Assembly (NCBI RefSeq): GCF_000284295.1
Contig: NC_017093.1
Coordinates: forward strand, 1,240,001 to 1,304,000
Direction: 5' to 3'
Length of the DNA: 64,000 nucleotides
Source of the DNA: Actinoplanes missouriensis 431
Lineage (GTDB): Bacteria; Actinomycetota; Actinomycetes; Mycobacteriales; Micromonosporaceae
Shown here: piece by piece, positions 23,777 through 32,728 of the stretch
Layout: each line of letters begins with the position of its first letter
How positions within the stretch are numbered: the first letter of the stretch is position 1
Program-made: the position numbers and the translations under genes
The notes under the pieces: model-generated
Databases searched by the model: none
Told to the model about the DNA's origin: nothing
Seen by the model: only the letters and a program-made list of their open reading frames with translations

Positions 23777-26247
23777 CAGCCGATTCTTGTCGTGGTGGTG
23801 CTTCGGGGGTCGTCGAGGGCGTGGGCTGCGATCACCGTGTAGGTGCCGGGGATCGTCTGCCAGCCGTCGTTCCAGACCTGGAAGGCGCGTTCCGGCAGGG
23901 GGATTCGGGCGGTGACCGTTTCGCCCGGGGCGGCGGCCACCGAAACGAACCCGGCCAGCCAGCGCTCCGGCCTTTCCAGCACGGTTGACGGCGCGGTTGA
24001 CGGCGCGGTTGACGGCGCGGTTGACGGCGTGGCCGCCGGCATGGTTGACGGCGTGGCCGCCGGCTCGCCCCCAAGGGAGACCGGCGAGCCGGGGTAAGAG
24101 AGATAGATCTGGACGACCTCTCGGCCGGGGCGCTCACCCATGTTGGTAACGGACACAAGAGCCTCACCCTCGGTGACCGCTAGATCCCCGTACCCCCATG
24201 TGGTGTAACCCAGACCGTGACCGAACGTGAAGAGTGGGCGTTCCGGGGAGCGCAACCACGCGCGGTATCCGATGAAGATGTCCTCGTCGTAGGTGAGCGC
24301 GCCGTCCGTGACGCGGACGTCGAGGACCGGGCAGTCCTGTTCGCGCCGGGGCCAGGTGGTCGGCAGGCGGCCGCCGGGTTCCTCGACGCCGAGGAGCACG
24401 TCGGCGAGCGCGGCGCCCGCCTCCTGGCCGGGGAACCAGGTGAGCAGGACCGCCGCCGCCTCCTCTGACCAGGGCAGGAGCACCGGTGAGCCGGCGTTGA
24501 CCACGACGATGGTGCGCGGGTTGGCGGCGGCCACCCGGGAGACCAGCTCGTCCTGGCGGCCGGGCAGGGCCAGCGAGGTGCGGTCGAAGCCTTCCGACTC
24601 GACCTGCTCGGTGGTGCCGACCACGACGACTGCCACGTCCGAGCGGGCCGCGAGGTCGACGGCGGCGGCGATCAGGCCCTCCTCGTCGGGGCCCGGAGGG
24701 CGGTGACCGAGCGTGGTGGCTACCGAGTGTGCCATTCCGGGCTCGAAAGTCTGGCGGAGCACCACCGGAACGGTCACGCCGGCTTCCAGGGTGATCGGGA
24801 AGCGCTGTTCGCGCGGGTGCAGCAGCAGGTCGGCGCGGCCGGTGCCGGGCGGGTGCAGCGAGCCCTGGTAGAGCTTCTGGTCGCCGACGGTCAGCTCGAA
24901 CGCGCCGAAGCCGGAGATCGCCAGCAGGTGCTCGCCGGAGACCTCGGGGGTCAGCGAGGTGCGCAGGACCATGCTGGTCGTCGTGGCGACGTCGCGGCCG
25001 CCGGGCAGGTCGCCGATCCAGCGGACCGTGCCGGTCGCGACGGTGAAGTCGTATCCGTCCAGGTCGAGCTGGAACGTGCCCCAGTCGGGGCCCTCCGCGG
25101 CGGGCAGGAACGGTCGCGGGTCGGCGCCGACCGCGTAAGCGACCTCGACGCCGGGGAGGACGGCGCGCAGGCCGTCCAGCGGTGAGATCACGTGCGGCGG
25201 GGTGACCTGGGCGCTGCCGCCGCCGAGCACGCGGGCGTCGGTGGCGAGGGCGCCGATCACCGCGACCCGGGACAGGTCGCCCGCGGTCAGCGGCAGCACG
25301 CCGTCGTTGCGGGCCAGCACGAACGAGCGGACCGCCACCTGGTGCGCGACGGCCGTGCCGTCCTCGTCGAGCGGCACGTCGGTCACGGGGTGGCTCTCCA
25401 GCGCGCCGGTCCGCATGGCGAGCAGCAGCACCCGGCGTACCTTGTCGTCGATCAACTCTTCCGGCACCTGGCCGGACCGGACCGCCTCGGCCAGCGCCGG
25501 ACCCCATGGGTTGTCCATCGCCGGCATCGCGATGTCGAGGCCGCCGAGCGCGGTGCCGACCGTCGAGCGTGCGGCTCGCCAGTCCGAGACGACCACCCCG
25601 TCGAAGCCCCACTCGCGCTTGAGGATGTCCTCCTGGATCACTCCGTGCGCGGCCATCGGTGTCCCGTTCACCCCGTTGTACGCGCTCATCACGCCCCACC
25701 CGCCGGCCGCCGCGACCCGCTCGAACGGCGCCAGGTAGAGCTCGCGCAGCGCCCGGTCCGGGATCCGGACGTCCACGGTCATCCGGTCGGTCTCGAAGTC
25801 GTTGCCGACCAGGTGCTTGACCGTGGTGCCGACGCCGTGGCTCTGCACGCCTGTCACGAACCCGGTGGCGATCTCGCCGCTGAGCAGCGGGTCCTCGGAG
25901 TAGCACTCGAAGTGCCGGCCGCCGAGCGGGGTGCGGTGCAGGTTCACGGTGGGGCCGAGCAGCAGGTGCACGCCCTTGCGGCGGGACTCCTGGCCGAGCA
26001 GCCGGCCGGCTCGTTCGGCGAGGGCGACGTCCCAGGTCGCGGCGAGGGCGGTGGGGCTGGGCAGGGCGATCGACGGGTCGTCGGGGGCGTACCCGGTGCC
26101 GCGGACGCCGACCGGGCCGTCGGACATGACGAGTGAGCGCAGGCCGATGCGCGGGATCGCGGGCAGGGACCAGAAGTCCTGTCCGGTCAGCAGGGACACC
26201 TTCTCGTCCAAGGTCAGCTGAGCGAGCAGGTGATCGAGATCGGTCAT
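23776..26247 (-). CDS. Glycoside hydrolase family 3 (beta-glucosidase-like)
   Basis: An 823-residue cytoplasmic-type enzyme without signal peptide. The N-terminal GH3 barrel has VKHLVGND and GFDGVVVSDWRA, with Asp222 the expected nucleophile. The alpha/beta sandwich domain includes a PA14-like insertion (about 395-530, carbohydrate-binding in homologues), and a fibronectin III-like domain is C-terminal. Substrate is likely a beta-linked oligosaccharide. The Fn3-like domain is interrupted by PAATPSTMPAATPST-type repeats encoded by 12-bp units. ATG 26247 opens TDLDHLLAQLTLDEKVSLL. The gene lies between the IS and the HIT gene and is not part of the conserved rsmE-HIT-phoH order, so it may be acquired; base composition does not stand out. 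Confidence 0.93.
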   Translation of the reverse strand: MTDLDHLLAQLTLDEKVSLLTGQDFWSLPAIPRIGLRSLVMSDGPVGVRGTGYAPDDPSIALPSPTALAATWDVALAERAGRLLGQESRRKGVHLLLGPTVNLHRTPLGGRHFECYSEDPLLSGEIATGFVTGVQSHGVGTTVKHLVGNDFETDRMTVDVRIPDRALRELYLAPFERVAAAGGWGVMSAYNGVNGTPMAAHGVIQEDILKREWGFDGVVVSDWRAARSTVGTALGGLDIAMPAMDNPWGPALAEAVRSGQVPEELIDDKVRRVLLLAMRTGALESHPVTDVPLDEDGTAVAHQVAVRSFVLARNDGVLPLTAGDLSRVAVIGALATDARVLGGGSAQVTPPHVISPLDGLRAVLPGVEVAYAVGADPRPFLPAAEGPDWGTFQLDLDGYDFTVATGTVRWIGDLPGGRDVATTTSMVLRTSLTPEVSGEHLLAISGFGAFELTVGDQKLYQGSLHPPGTGRADLLLHPREQRFPITLEAGVTVPVVLRQTFEPGMAHSVATTLGHRPPGPDEEGLIAAAVDLAARSDVAVVVVGTTEQVESEGFDRTSLALPGRQDELVSRVAAANPRTIVVVNAGSPVLLPWSEEAAAVLLTWFPGQEAGAALADVLLGVEEPGGRLPTTWPRREQDCPVLDVRVTDGALTYDEDIFIGYRAWLRSPERPLFTFGHGLGYTTWGYGDLAVTEGEALVSVTNMGERPGREVVQIYLSYPGSPVSLGGEPAATPSTMPAATPSTAPSTAPSTAPSTVLERPERWLAGFVSVAAAPGETVTARIPLPERAFQVWNDGWQTIPGTYTVIAAHALDDPRSTTTTRIG
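23983..24066 (-). repeat. 12-bp in-frame tandem repeats within the GH3 gene
   Basis: Seven contiguous 12-bp units are present: four or five of ggttgacggcgc(t) alternating later with ggccgccggcat. Translated on the minus strand they give ATPST/APST repeats inside the Fn3-like domain. Confidence 0.88.
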
Positions 26248-26303
26248 GAGAGCGCTCCCAGAATATGCGACATGGATCCGCCGACCATTCAATCCGCAAC
26301 ACC

Positions 26304-26316
26304 TAAGATCCGATAG
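26304..26316 (+). promoter_or_regulatory. Possible -10 element of a leaderless HIT gene mRNA
   Basis: TAAGAT (26304-26309) ends 7 nt before the GTG at 26317 and no Shine-Dalgarno sequence is present. I see no clear -35. Confidence 0.3.
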
Positions 26317-26664
26317 GTGGAAAACTCCTGCCTCTTCTGCCGCATCGTGTCCGGGGAGATCCCGGCGACCGTCGTGCACCGCACCGAGACCACCGTGGCC
26401 TTCCGGGACATCGACCCCAAGGCGCCGACGCACGTCCTGGTGATCCCGGTCGCGCATCACGCCGACGTGGTCGCGCTCGCCGCCGACCCCTCCGCCGCCG
26501 CCGACGTGCTGGCCACCGCGGCCGCGGTCGCCGAGAAGGAGGGCCTGACCGGCGGCTTCCGGCTGATCTTCAACACCGGGCGGGACTCCGGCCAGGAGGT
26601 CTTCCACGTGCACGCGCACGTCCTCGGCGGCACCCCGCTGGGCCCGATGCTGGCCGGCCAGTGA
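26317..26664 (+). CDS. HIT family nucleotide-binding hydrolase
   Basis: A 115-residue histidine-triad protein of the Hint type: an N-terminal CLFCRIVSGEIPA with the zinc-type cysteine pair, and the catalytic FHVHAHVLGGTPLG near the C-terminus. Hint proteins hydrolyse nucleoside phosphoramidates and related compounds. GTG 26317 is used. The following serine hydrolase starts inside its stop (GTGA). In related genomes the HIT gene sits directly between rsmE and phoH. Confidence 0.93.
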   Translation: MENSCLFCRIVSGEIPATVVHRTETTVAFRDIDPKAPTHVLVIPVAHHADVVALAADPSAAADVLATAAAVAEKEGLTGGFRLIFNTGRDSGQEVFHVHAHVLGGTPLGPMLAGQ

Positions 26665-28058
26665 CCGCGCCGCTCTCCCGCTACGAACGCGTCGCCCGCA
26701 AGGTCCAGGCCGACGGCCGGGTGCCGGCCCTCTCGGTCGCGCTGCACCGCGCCGACCGGGAACCCTGGGCGTTCACCGTCGGCGAGTCCGGCAACGCCGC
26801 GCATCCGCTCGGTCCGGAGACCCGGTTCCGGATCGGCTCGGTCACCAAGACGTTCACCGCGGTGCTCGTCATGCAGGCCCGCGACGAGGGGCTGATCGAC
26901 CTGGACAAGCCGGTCTCGGCGTACCTCGACGTGCCCGCGCACGGCGACGCCACGCTGCGCCGGCTGCTCTCGCACACCGCCGGTTACCAGCGCGAGCCGT
27001 ACGGCGACGTCTGGGACACCCTGATCACCCCGGACGCGGCGAAGCTGGTCGCCGAGCTGGACCGGGCCGAGCGGGTCCTGCCGAACGCCCGCCGGTTCCA
27101 CTACTCCAACCTGGGCCTGGCAGTGCTCGGCCAGCTCGTCGCCAAGGTCCGCGGCGGCACCTGGGAACAGGTCCTCGACGAGTACGTCCTGACCCCGCTC
27201 GGCCTGCGTGCCACCACCGTGACGACGCCGCGACAGGCCGCGATCGGGTACGTGGTCGACGCGTACTCCGACGCCGCCCGCCCGGAGCCGCCGATCGAGC
27301 TGGCCGGTGTCGCGCCCGCCGCGCAGCTCTGGAGCACCGCCTCGGACATGGCCAAGTGGGCCGCGTTCCTGGCCAGCCCGGAACGGATCGACCCGGACGG
27401 CCGGGTGCTCGCCGCCGCCACTCTCGACGAGATGCGCTGGCCGCTGACCACCACCGACGAGACGCTCTGGGGCGCCGGCTTCGGGCTCGGCCTGATCCTG
27501 GTGCCGGAGGGGCGGCGGGTCGTGCACGTCGGCCACGACGGCGCGATGCCCGGCTTCCTGGCCGGCGTCTACGGCCGCCGGGGCGGCGAGGGCAACCCGG
27601 GCGCGCTGGGCTGCGCGGTCCTCGGCTCGTCGGGCGGGGCCGGCCAGATCAACGAGCTGGTGCACGAGCTGCTCCGGCTCGCCGTCGAGCTGGACCCGGC
27701 GGAGATCCGGCCGTGGCGGATCGCCCCGCCGGCGCCGACGGCGTACCGGTCGGTGCTCGGCCGCTGGTGGAGCGAGGGCTCCGAGTTCGTCTTCGCCTGG
27801 CACGACGGCCGGCTGGAGGCCCGCCTCGCGGACGCGCCAGCGGACCGGCCGCCGGCGGTGTTCGCGCCGCTGCCGGACCGGCCGGACGTGCTCCGGACGG
27901 TGTCCGGCCGGGAGACCGGCGAGCTGCTGCGGCTGACCCGGGACGACAGCGGCGAAGTGGTCCGGATGCACTGGGCGACCTATCGGTTCCGCAGGTTCCA
28001 GGACGGGTTCGACGGCGGGCCCGCTTCCGCAGGTCCGGAGCCCGTACCGGCCGGGTGA
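26661..28058 (+). CDS. Serine hydrolase of the class C beta-lactamase/PBP-like family
   Basis: The 465-residue protein has a beta-lactamase-like domain with SVTK (Ser60 nucleophile, Lys63), YSN (148-150) and HVGHDG (289-294), the family equivalent of KTG. A smaller C-terminal beta-barrel-like domain spans about 350-450. No signal peptide is visible, so it is probably cytoplasmic. Members include D-aminopeptidases and esterases. The substrate is unknown and a role in antibiotic resistance should not be assumed. It is translationally coupled to the HIT gene by a 4-bp overlap. Confidence 0.9.
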   Translation: MTAPLSRYERVARKVQADGRVPALSVALHRADREPWAFTVGESGNAAHPLGPETRFRIGSVTKTFTAVLVMQARDEGLIDLDKPVSAYLDVPAHGDATLRRLLSHTAGYQREPYGDVWDTLITPDAAKLVAELDRAERVLPNARRFHYSNLGLAVLGQLVAKVRGGTWEQVLDEYVLTPLGLRATTVTTPRQAAIGYVVDAYSDAARPEPPIELAGVAPAAQLWSTASDMAKWAAFLASPERIDPDGRVLAAATLDEMRWPLTTTDETLWGAGFGLGLILVPEGRRVVHVGHDGAMPGFLAGVYGRRGGEGNPGALGCAVLGSSGGAGQINELVHELLRLAVELDPAEIRPWRIAPPAPTAYRSVLGRWWSEGSEFVFAWHDGRLEARLADAPADRPPAVFAPLPDRPDVLRTVSGRETGELLRLTRDDSGEVVRMHWATYRFRRFQDGFDGGPASAGPEPVPAG

Positions 28059-28168
28059 TCGTGCGCGGGGCGGCGATAATGGCATCGGCGAGGCACCGGC
28101 CGAGCGGATAGGATGGCACGATCCTTCAGCACGCCGCCCCGCAAAGGCGACGTAGAGAAAGAGAGCAG

Positions 28169-28198
28169 GTGGCGGAGGCCCGCAGGGCCGCCCTATGA
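28169..28198 (+). CDS. Possible nine-residue leader peptide overlapping phoH start
   Basis: GTG at 28169 opens VAEARRAAL and ends at a TGA that overlaps the phoH ATG (ATGA, 28195-28198). A purine-rich AAAGAGAG site lies 5-8 nt upstream, whereas phoH itself has no good site before its ATG. It may serve as a translation-coupling uORF. Its size makes chance a real possibility. Confidence 0.35.
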   Translation: MAEARRAAL

Positions 28199-29271
28199 CC
28201 GGTACGCCGAACTCTTCCAGCACGGGCTCGTCCAGCCCGGTGCGGGCGCAGACCAAGATCTCGGTCAGTGATCCGAAGATCATGGTGAACCTGCTCGGCG
28301 CCAAGGACGAGATCCTCCGTCTCATCGAGAAATCCCTCAGCAGCGACGTGCACGTTCGCGGCAACGAGATCACCGTCACCGGTGAGCCGGCCGACAACGC
28401 CACGGCTGAGCGTCTCTTCTCCGAGCTCGTCGAGCTCATCGAGAAAGGCGAGACGCTGAGCGTGGACGCCGTCCGGCGCACTCTCGCGATGCTCGAGGCG
28501 AACACCACCGAGCGCCCCGCCGAGGTGCTCACCCTCAACATCCTGTCCCGGCGCGGGCGCACCATCCGGCCCAAGACGCTGGGGCAGAAACGCTACGTCG
28601 ACGCCATCGACGAGAACACCATCGTCTTCGGGATCGGCCCCGCCGGTACCGGTAAGACGTATCTCGCCATGGCGAAGGCGGTGCAGGCGCTGCAGGCCAA
28701 GGAGATCAGCCGGATCATCCTGACCCGGCCGGCGGTCGAGGCCGGTGAGCGGCTCGGCTTCCTGCCGGGCACGCTGACCGAGAAGATCGATCCCTACCTG
28801 CGGCCGCTCTACGACGCTCTGCACGACATGCTCGACCCGGAGTCCATCCCGCGGCTGATGGCCGCCGGGACGATCGAGGTCGCGCCGCTGGCGTACATGC
28901 GGGGCCGGACGCTGAACAACGCGTTCATCATTCTGGACGAGGCGCAGAACACCACGCCCGAGCAGATGAAGATGTTCCTGACCCGTCTCGGCTTCGGCTC
29001 CAAGATCGTGGTGACCGGTGACGTGACCCAGGTCGACCTGCCCGGCGGCACGTCGAGCGGCCTCAAGGTCGTGCGGGAGATCCTGCGCGACGTCGAGGAC
29101 GTGCACTTCGCGGAGCTCTCCAGCTCCGACGTGGTGCGGCACCGCCTGGTCGCCGAGATCGTCGACGCCTACGCCAGGTTCGACGCGGACCAGGAACAAC
29201 AGGCAGCACAATCCGTCCATGCCGTGCCCGGCCGGGCCGCCAGTGGTGGCCGCACCGGTCGGCGGCGCTGA
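28195..29271 (+). CDS. phoH: PhoH family ATPase
   Basis: A 358-residue protein with an N-terminal KH-like segment (VHVRGNEITVTGEPADNATA), Walker A GPAGTGKT (residues 148-155) and Walker B FIILDEAQN near residue 245, followed by VVTGDVTQVDLP. PhoH proteins are predicted RNA-associated ATPases. This one is the first gene of the conserved phoH-ybeY-CBS-era operon, suggesting a role in rRNA processing or ribosome assembly. A possible nine-residue uORF overlaps its start. Confidence 0.94.
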   Translation: MTGTPNSSSTGSSSPVRAQTKISVSDPKIMVNLLGAKDEILRLIEKSLSSDVHVRGNEITVTGEPADNATAERLFSELVELIEKGETLSVDAVRRTLAMLEANTTERPAEVLTLNILSRRGRTIRPKTLGQKRYVDAIDENTIVFGIGPAGTGKTYLAMAKAVQALQAKEISRIILTRPAVEAGERLGFLPGTLTEKIDPYLRPLYDALHDMLDPESIPRLMAAGTIEVAPLAYMRGRTLNNAFIILDEAQNTTPEQMKMFLTRLGFGSKIVVTGDVTQVDLPGGTSSGLKVVREILRDVEDVHFAELSSSDVVRHRLVAEIVDAYARFDADQEQQAAQSVHAVPGRAASGGRTGRRR

Positions 29272-29295
29272 TTCGCAAGGGGTAATCGCACCACT

Positions 29296-29766
29296 ATGTC
29301 CATCGAGATCGCCAACGAGTCGGGAGTCGAGGTCGACACCGACGCGATCCTCGCGGTTGCCCGGCACGCCCTGGACGAGATGGGGGTCAACCCACTCGCT
29401 GAGCTGTCGATCCTGCTCGTCGACATCGACTACATGGCCGAGCTGAACCATCGGTGGATGGGCAGCGACGGGCCGACCGACGTGCTCGCCTTCCCGATGG
29501 ACGAGGGCAGCGTCGATCACGGTCCGGGCGAGTCGGGTGTCGGCGAGCCGGCTCTGCTCGGCGACATCGTGCTGGCGCCCGAGGTGGCGGCGAAACAGGC
29601 CGCCGTCGCCGGGCACTCCGCCGCCGACGAGCTGCACCTGCTGACCGTGCACGGCGCGCTGCACCTGCTCGGTTACGACCACGCCGAGCCGGACGAGGAA
29701 CGGGAGATGTTCGCTCTGCAGAACAAGCTTCTGCAGAGCTGGCGCGCCACACGCAAGGCCGGCTGA
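29296..29766 (+). CDS. ybeY: rRNA maturation endoribonuclease YbeY
   Basis: The 156-residue metalloprotein carries the zinc motif [11 protein letters not shown] near its C-terminus and the conserved [21 protein letters not shown] segment. YbeY takes part in 16S rRNA 3'-end maturation and 70S quality control. It follows phoH by 24 bp and is followed after 2 bp by the CBS-domain membrane protein. Confidence 0.95.
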   Translation: MSIEIANESGVEVDTDAILAVARHALDEMGVNPLAELSILLVDIDYMAELNHRWMGSDGPTDVLAFPMDEGSVDHGPGESGVGEPALLGDIVLAPEVAAKQAAVAGHSAADELHLLTVHGALHLLGYDHAEPDEEREMFALQNKLLQSWRATRKAG

Positions 29767-29768
29767 CC

Positions 29769-31142
29769 ATGGAGCCCGCCTCTCTGCTGGCAGCGCCCGC
29801 CTCGGCGGGCCTGCCGGACCTGCAACTGATCATCTGCGCGGTGGCCCTGGTGCTGCTGGCCGGCCTGGCGTCGATGACCGACGCCGCGCTGGCCACGGTC
29901 AGCCAGGCCCGCTCCGCGGAACTGGCCCGGGAGGGCCAGCGCGGCGCGACCGCGCTCTCCGCCGTCGCCGGTGACGTGGTCCGCTACGTCAACCTGCTCC
30001 TGCTGCTGCGCCTGCTCTGCGAGCTCACCGCGACCACCCTGGTGGCGCTCGTCGCGGTGGACACCTGGGGCGTCGGCTGGCAGGCGGCGCTCGTCGCGGC
30101 CGGCACGATGACGCTGGTCAGCTTCGTGGTGATCGGTGTCGCCCCGCGGACCGTGGGCCGTCAGCACGCGTACGCGGTGGGCCGGGCGACCGCCCCGCTG
30201 GTGCGCTGGCTCGGCAGGGTGCTCAACCCGCTCGCCCAGCTGCTGATCCTGATCGGCAACGCGGTGACGCCGGGCAAGGGCTTCCCGGAGGGCCCGTTCG
30301 GCAGCCAGGTGGAGCTGCGTGAGCTGGTCGACCTGGCGGAGCAGCGCGGTGTCGTCGAGCACGGCGAGCGCGAGATGATCCACTCGGTGTTCGCGCTCGG
30401 CGACACGATCGCCCGTGAGGTGATGGTGCCGCGGACCGAGATGGTGTGGATCGAGGCGCCGAAAACCCTCCAGCAGGCGCTCTACCTCTTCCTGCGCTCC
30501 GGGTTCTCCCGGATCCCGGTGATCGGCGAGACCGTCGACGACGTGCTCGGCGTGCTCTATCTGAAAGACGTGATCCGCCGCACCCAGAACGGTGATCCGG
30601 CGGCGACCGCGCAGGCGGTGGCGGACGCGATGCGCCCCGCCACCTTCGTGCCCGAGTCGAAACCGGTCGACGACCTGCTCTCCGAGATGCAGGCCGCCCG
30701 CTCGCACGTGGTGATCGTGGTGGACGAGTACGGCGGCACCGCCGGCCTGGTCACCATCGAGGACATCCTCGAGGAGATCGTCGGCGAGATCACCGACGAG
30801 TACGACGTGGAGCGCCCGCCCATCGAGCACTTCGAGGACGGCTCGGTGCGGGTCGCCGCCCGGCTGCCGATCGAGGACCTGGGCGACGTGTTCGGCGTCG
30901 AGCTGCCCACCGACGAGGTGGAGACGGTCGGCGGCCTGCTCGCGCAGACGCTGGGCCGGGTGCCGATCCCGGGCGCTCACGTCGACGTGAACGGGCTGCA
31001 CCTGGTCGCCGAGGGCACCACCGGCCGGCGGAACCGGATCGACTCGGTGCTGGTGCGCCGATCGGGCCCGGAGCCGGCCGACGACGAGAAGAACGACGAG
31101 AACGTCACCGAGACCGAGGAAAGACAACCCGCAGATGCCTGA
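29769..31142 (+). CDS. CNNM/CorC-type membrane protein with CBS domains
   Basis: A 457-residue protein: an N-terminal DUF21/CNNM membrane domain with about four helices (residues 18-165), a CBS pair (about 215-345, [15 protein letters not shown] and [30 protein letters not shown]), and a C-terminal CorC_HlyC domain. Such proteins are linked to magnesium and cobalt efflux, although annotated as hemolysins. Its position between ybeY and era is fixed in actinobacteria. Its stop overlaps the next start by 8 bp. Confidence 0.92.
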   Translation: MEPASLLAAPASAGLPDLQLIICAVALVLLAGLASMTDAALATVSQARSAELAREGQRGATALSAVAGDVVRYVNLLLLLRLLCELTATTLVALVAVDTWGVGWQAALVAAGTMTLVSFVVIGVAPRTVGRQHAYAVGRATAPLVRWLGRVLNPLAQLLILIGNAVTPGKGFPEGPFGSQVELRELVDLAEQRGVVEHGEREMIHSVFALGDTIAREVMVPRTEMVWIEAPKTLQQALYLFLRSGFSRIPVIGETVDDVLGVLYLKDVIRRTQNGDPAATAQAVADAMRPATFVPESKPVDDLLSEMQAARSHVVIVVDEYGGTAGLVTIEDILEEIVGEITDEYDVERPPIEHFEDGSVRVAARLPIEDLGDVFGVELPTDEVETVGGLLAQTLGRVPIPGAHVDVNGLHLVAEGTTGRRNRIDSVLVRRSGPEPADDEKNDENVTETEERQPADA

Positions 31143-31515
31143 GCAGATCAACGCCGCCGTTCCGGTGCCCGTCACGGACGGCACCCCGCTGAGCGCCGAG
31201 GACGCCAAGCTGGTCACGCTGGCGCGCAGTTCGCGCGCCCGGACCGGGGCGGTCGAGGGCGCGGCGGTGCGCGACCAGGACGGTCGCACCTACGCGGCGG
31301 CGTCGGTGGCGCTGCCCAGCCTCGCCGTGACCGCATTGCAGCTGGCCGTGGCGCAGGCGGCGTCCTCCGGCGCGACGAAACTGGAGGCGGCCGCGGTGGT
31401 GACCGAGGCGTCGACGCTGGACGGCTCCGGGCACGCCGCGGTGCGTGACCTGGCCGCCGACGCGCCGGTGCACGTGGCCGGCCCGGACGGCTCGCTGCTC
31501 GGCACGGTCCTCTGA
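31135..31515 (+). CDS. Cytidine-deaminase-fold protein lacking zinc ligands
   Basis: A 126-residue protein whose blocks line up with cytidine deaminase: [20 protein letters not shown] corresponds to the SGFxVGAAL strand pair, and [20 protein letters not shown] to the helix after the first zinc motif. The catalytic C/HAE is replaced by ALQ, and the PCxxC region reads [11 protein letters not shown], so neither Glu nor the Cys ligands are present. It should be catalytically dead and may act structurally. It overlaps the CBS gene by 8 bp and shares the TGATG junction with era, so all three are coupled. The actinobacterial protein between the CBS gene and era is often called deaminase or hypothetical. 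Confidence 0.8.
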   Translation: MPEQINAAVPVPVTDGTPLSAEDAKLVTLARSSRARTGAVEGAAVRDQDGRTYAAASVALPSLAVTALQLAVAQAASSGATKLEAAAVVTEASTLDGSGHAAVRDLAADAPVHVAGPDGSLLGTVL

Positions 31516-32645
31516 TGGCCCAGGAACCGGACGACCGCCATCTCACTCCGGGCGAGCGCAACGCCCGCCGCCGCCAGGAGCGTCAGGCAGCCAAGAAGAG
31601 CAATCCATCGGGTACGGGGGAGGCCCGCCCCACCGCTGACCCCCGGCCGCCCCGCAAGCCCCGGACCCGCTCCAAGGCTTCTGCCGCGCCCGACGCCCGT
31701 ACCGGAAGCGGGGTCTCGCAAAGAGTGCACCGGCACAAGGCCGCGCGTTCCGACAAGCGGGAGGACGGGGTGTACCGTGCCGGTTTCGCCTGTTTCGTCG
31801 GGCGGCCCAACGCCGGCAAGTCGACGCTGACGAACGCGATCGTCGGACAGAAGATCGCGATCACGTCGAACAAGCCGCAGACCACCCGGCACGTCATCCG
31901 CGGCATCCTGCACCGGCCGGACTCGCAGCTCGTGCTGGTCGACACGCCGGGTCTGCACCGGCCGCGCACGCTGCTCGGCGAGCGGCTGAACGACCTGGTC
32001 CGGGAGACGTGGAGCGAGGTCGACGTGATCGGCATCTGCTTCCCGGCGGACGAGCCGGTCGGGCGTGGCGACCGGTTCATCTCCTCGGAGATGGCCGAGC
32101 TGAAAGCCACCGTGATCGCCGTGGTGACGAAGGTCGACCTGGTCAGCCCGCAGGTGCTGGCCGAGCGGCTGCTCGCGGTCTCGCAGCTCTACGACTTCGC
32201 CGAGATCATCCCGGTCAGCGCGGTCTCCGGGCACCAGGTGGAGCAGCTGACCGACGTGATGGTGAAGTACCTGCCGGAGTCGCCGCAGCTCTACCCGGAC
32301 GACGTGCTGACCGATGAGCCGGAACAGGTGCTGATCGGGGAGCTGATCCGGGAGGCGGCGCTGGAGGGCGTGCGCGACGAGTTGCCGCACTCGATCGCCG
32401 TGCTGGTCGAGGAGATGCAGGTCGAGGGCAAGCTCACCAAGATCTACGCGGATCTGTACGTGGAGCGGCCCAGCCAGAAGTCGATCGTGATCGGGACCCG
32501 GGGCGAGCGGCTCAAGCAGGTGGGCTCACAGGCGCGGGTGCAGATCGAAGAGCTTCTGGGCGGCAAGGTTTATCTGGATCTTCACGTGCGCGTCGCCAAG
32601 GAGTGGCAGCGGGATCCGAAGCAACTTCGTAAGCTGGGCTTTTGA
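31515..32645 (+). CDS. era: GTPase Era
   Basis: A 376-residue GTPase with G1 GRPNAGKST (96-104), the switch SNKPQTTRH, DTPGLHRPR and VTKVD, plus a C-terminal KH domain (VIGTRGERLKQVGSQARVQI). Era binds the 3' end of 16S rRNA during 30S assembly. It is about 75 residues longer at the N-terminus than usual. That extension is basic and low complexity (NARRRQERQAAKK, then RKPRTRSKASAAPDAR). The ATG at 31515 overlaps the preceding stop (TGATG); a shorter form from an internal GTG such as that before YRAGFACF is possible. Confidence 0.94.
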   Translation: MAQEPDDRHLTPGERNARRRQERQAAKKSNPSGTGEARPTADPRPPRKPRTRSKASAAPDARTGSGVSQRVHRHKAARSDKREDGVYRAGFACFVGRPNAGKSTLTNAIVGQKIAITSNKPQTTRHVIRGILHRPDSQLVLVDTPGLHRPRTLLGERLNDLVRETWSEVDVIGICFPADEPVGRGDRFISSEMAELKATVIAVVTKVDLVSPQVLAERLLAVSQLYDFAEIIPVSAVSGHQVEQLTDVMVKYLPESPQLYPDDVLTDEPEQVLIGELIREAALEGVRDELPHSIAVLVEEMQVEGKLTKIYADLYVERPSQKSIVIGTRGERLKQVGSQARVQIEELLGGKVYLDLHVRVAKEWQRDPKQLRKLGF

Positions 32646-32728
32646 ATCGATAATTAGACATTTCCTGACTATGGGATAGTTCACCGGGATTTGCGCTTTT
32701 CGGTCGAGGGCGGGTAACACCTTCGGTC

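Noticed and set aside
24164..26302. A 712-codon open frame antisense to the GH3 gene
   Set aside because: Arg/Pro/Gly-rich translation without any motif. It mirrors codon bias of the real GH3 gene, which has full catalytic motifs on the other reading.
26661..28058. Antibiotic resistance by the beta-lactamase-like protein
   Set aside because: The fold includes many peptidases and esterases, no signal peptide is visible, and the gene is coupled to a HIT protein. The resistance label has no support.
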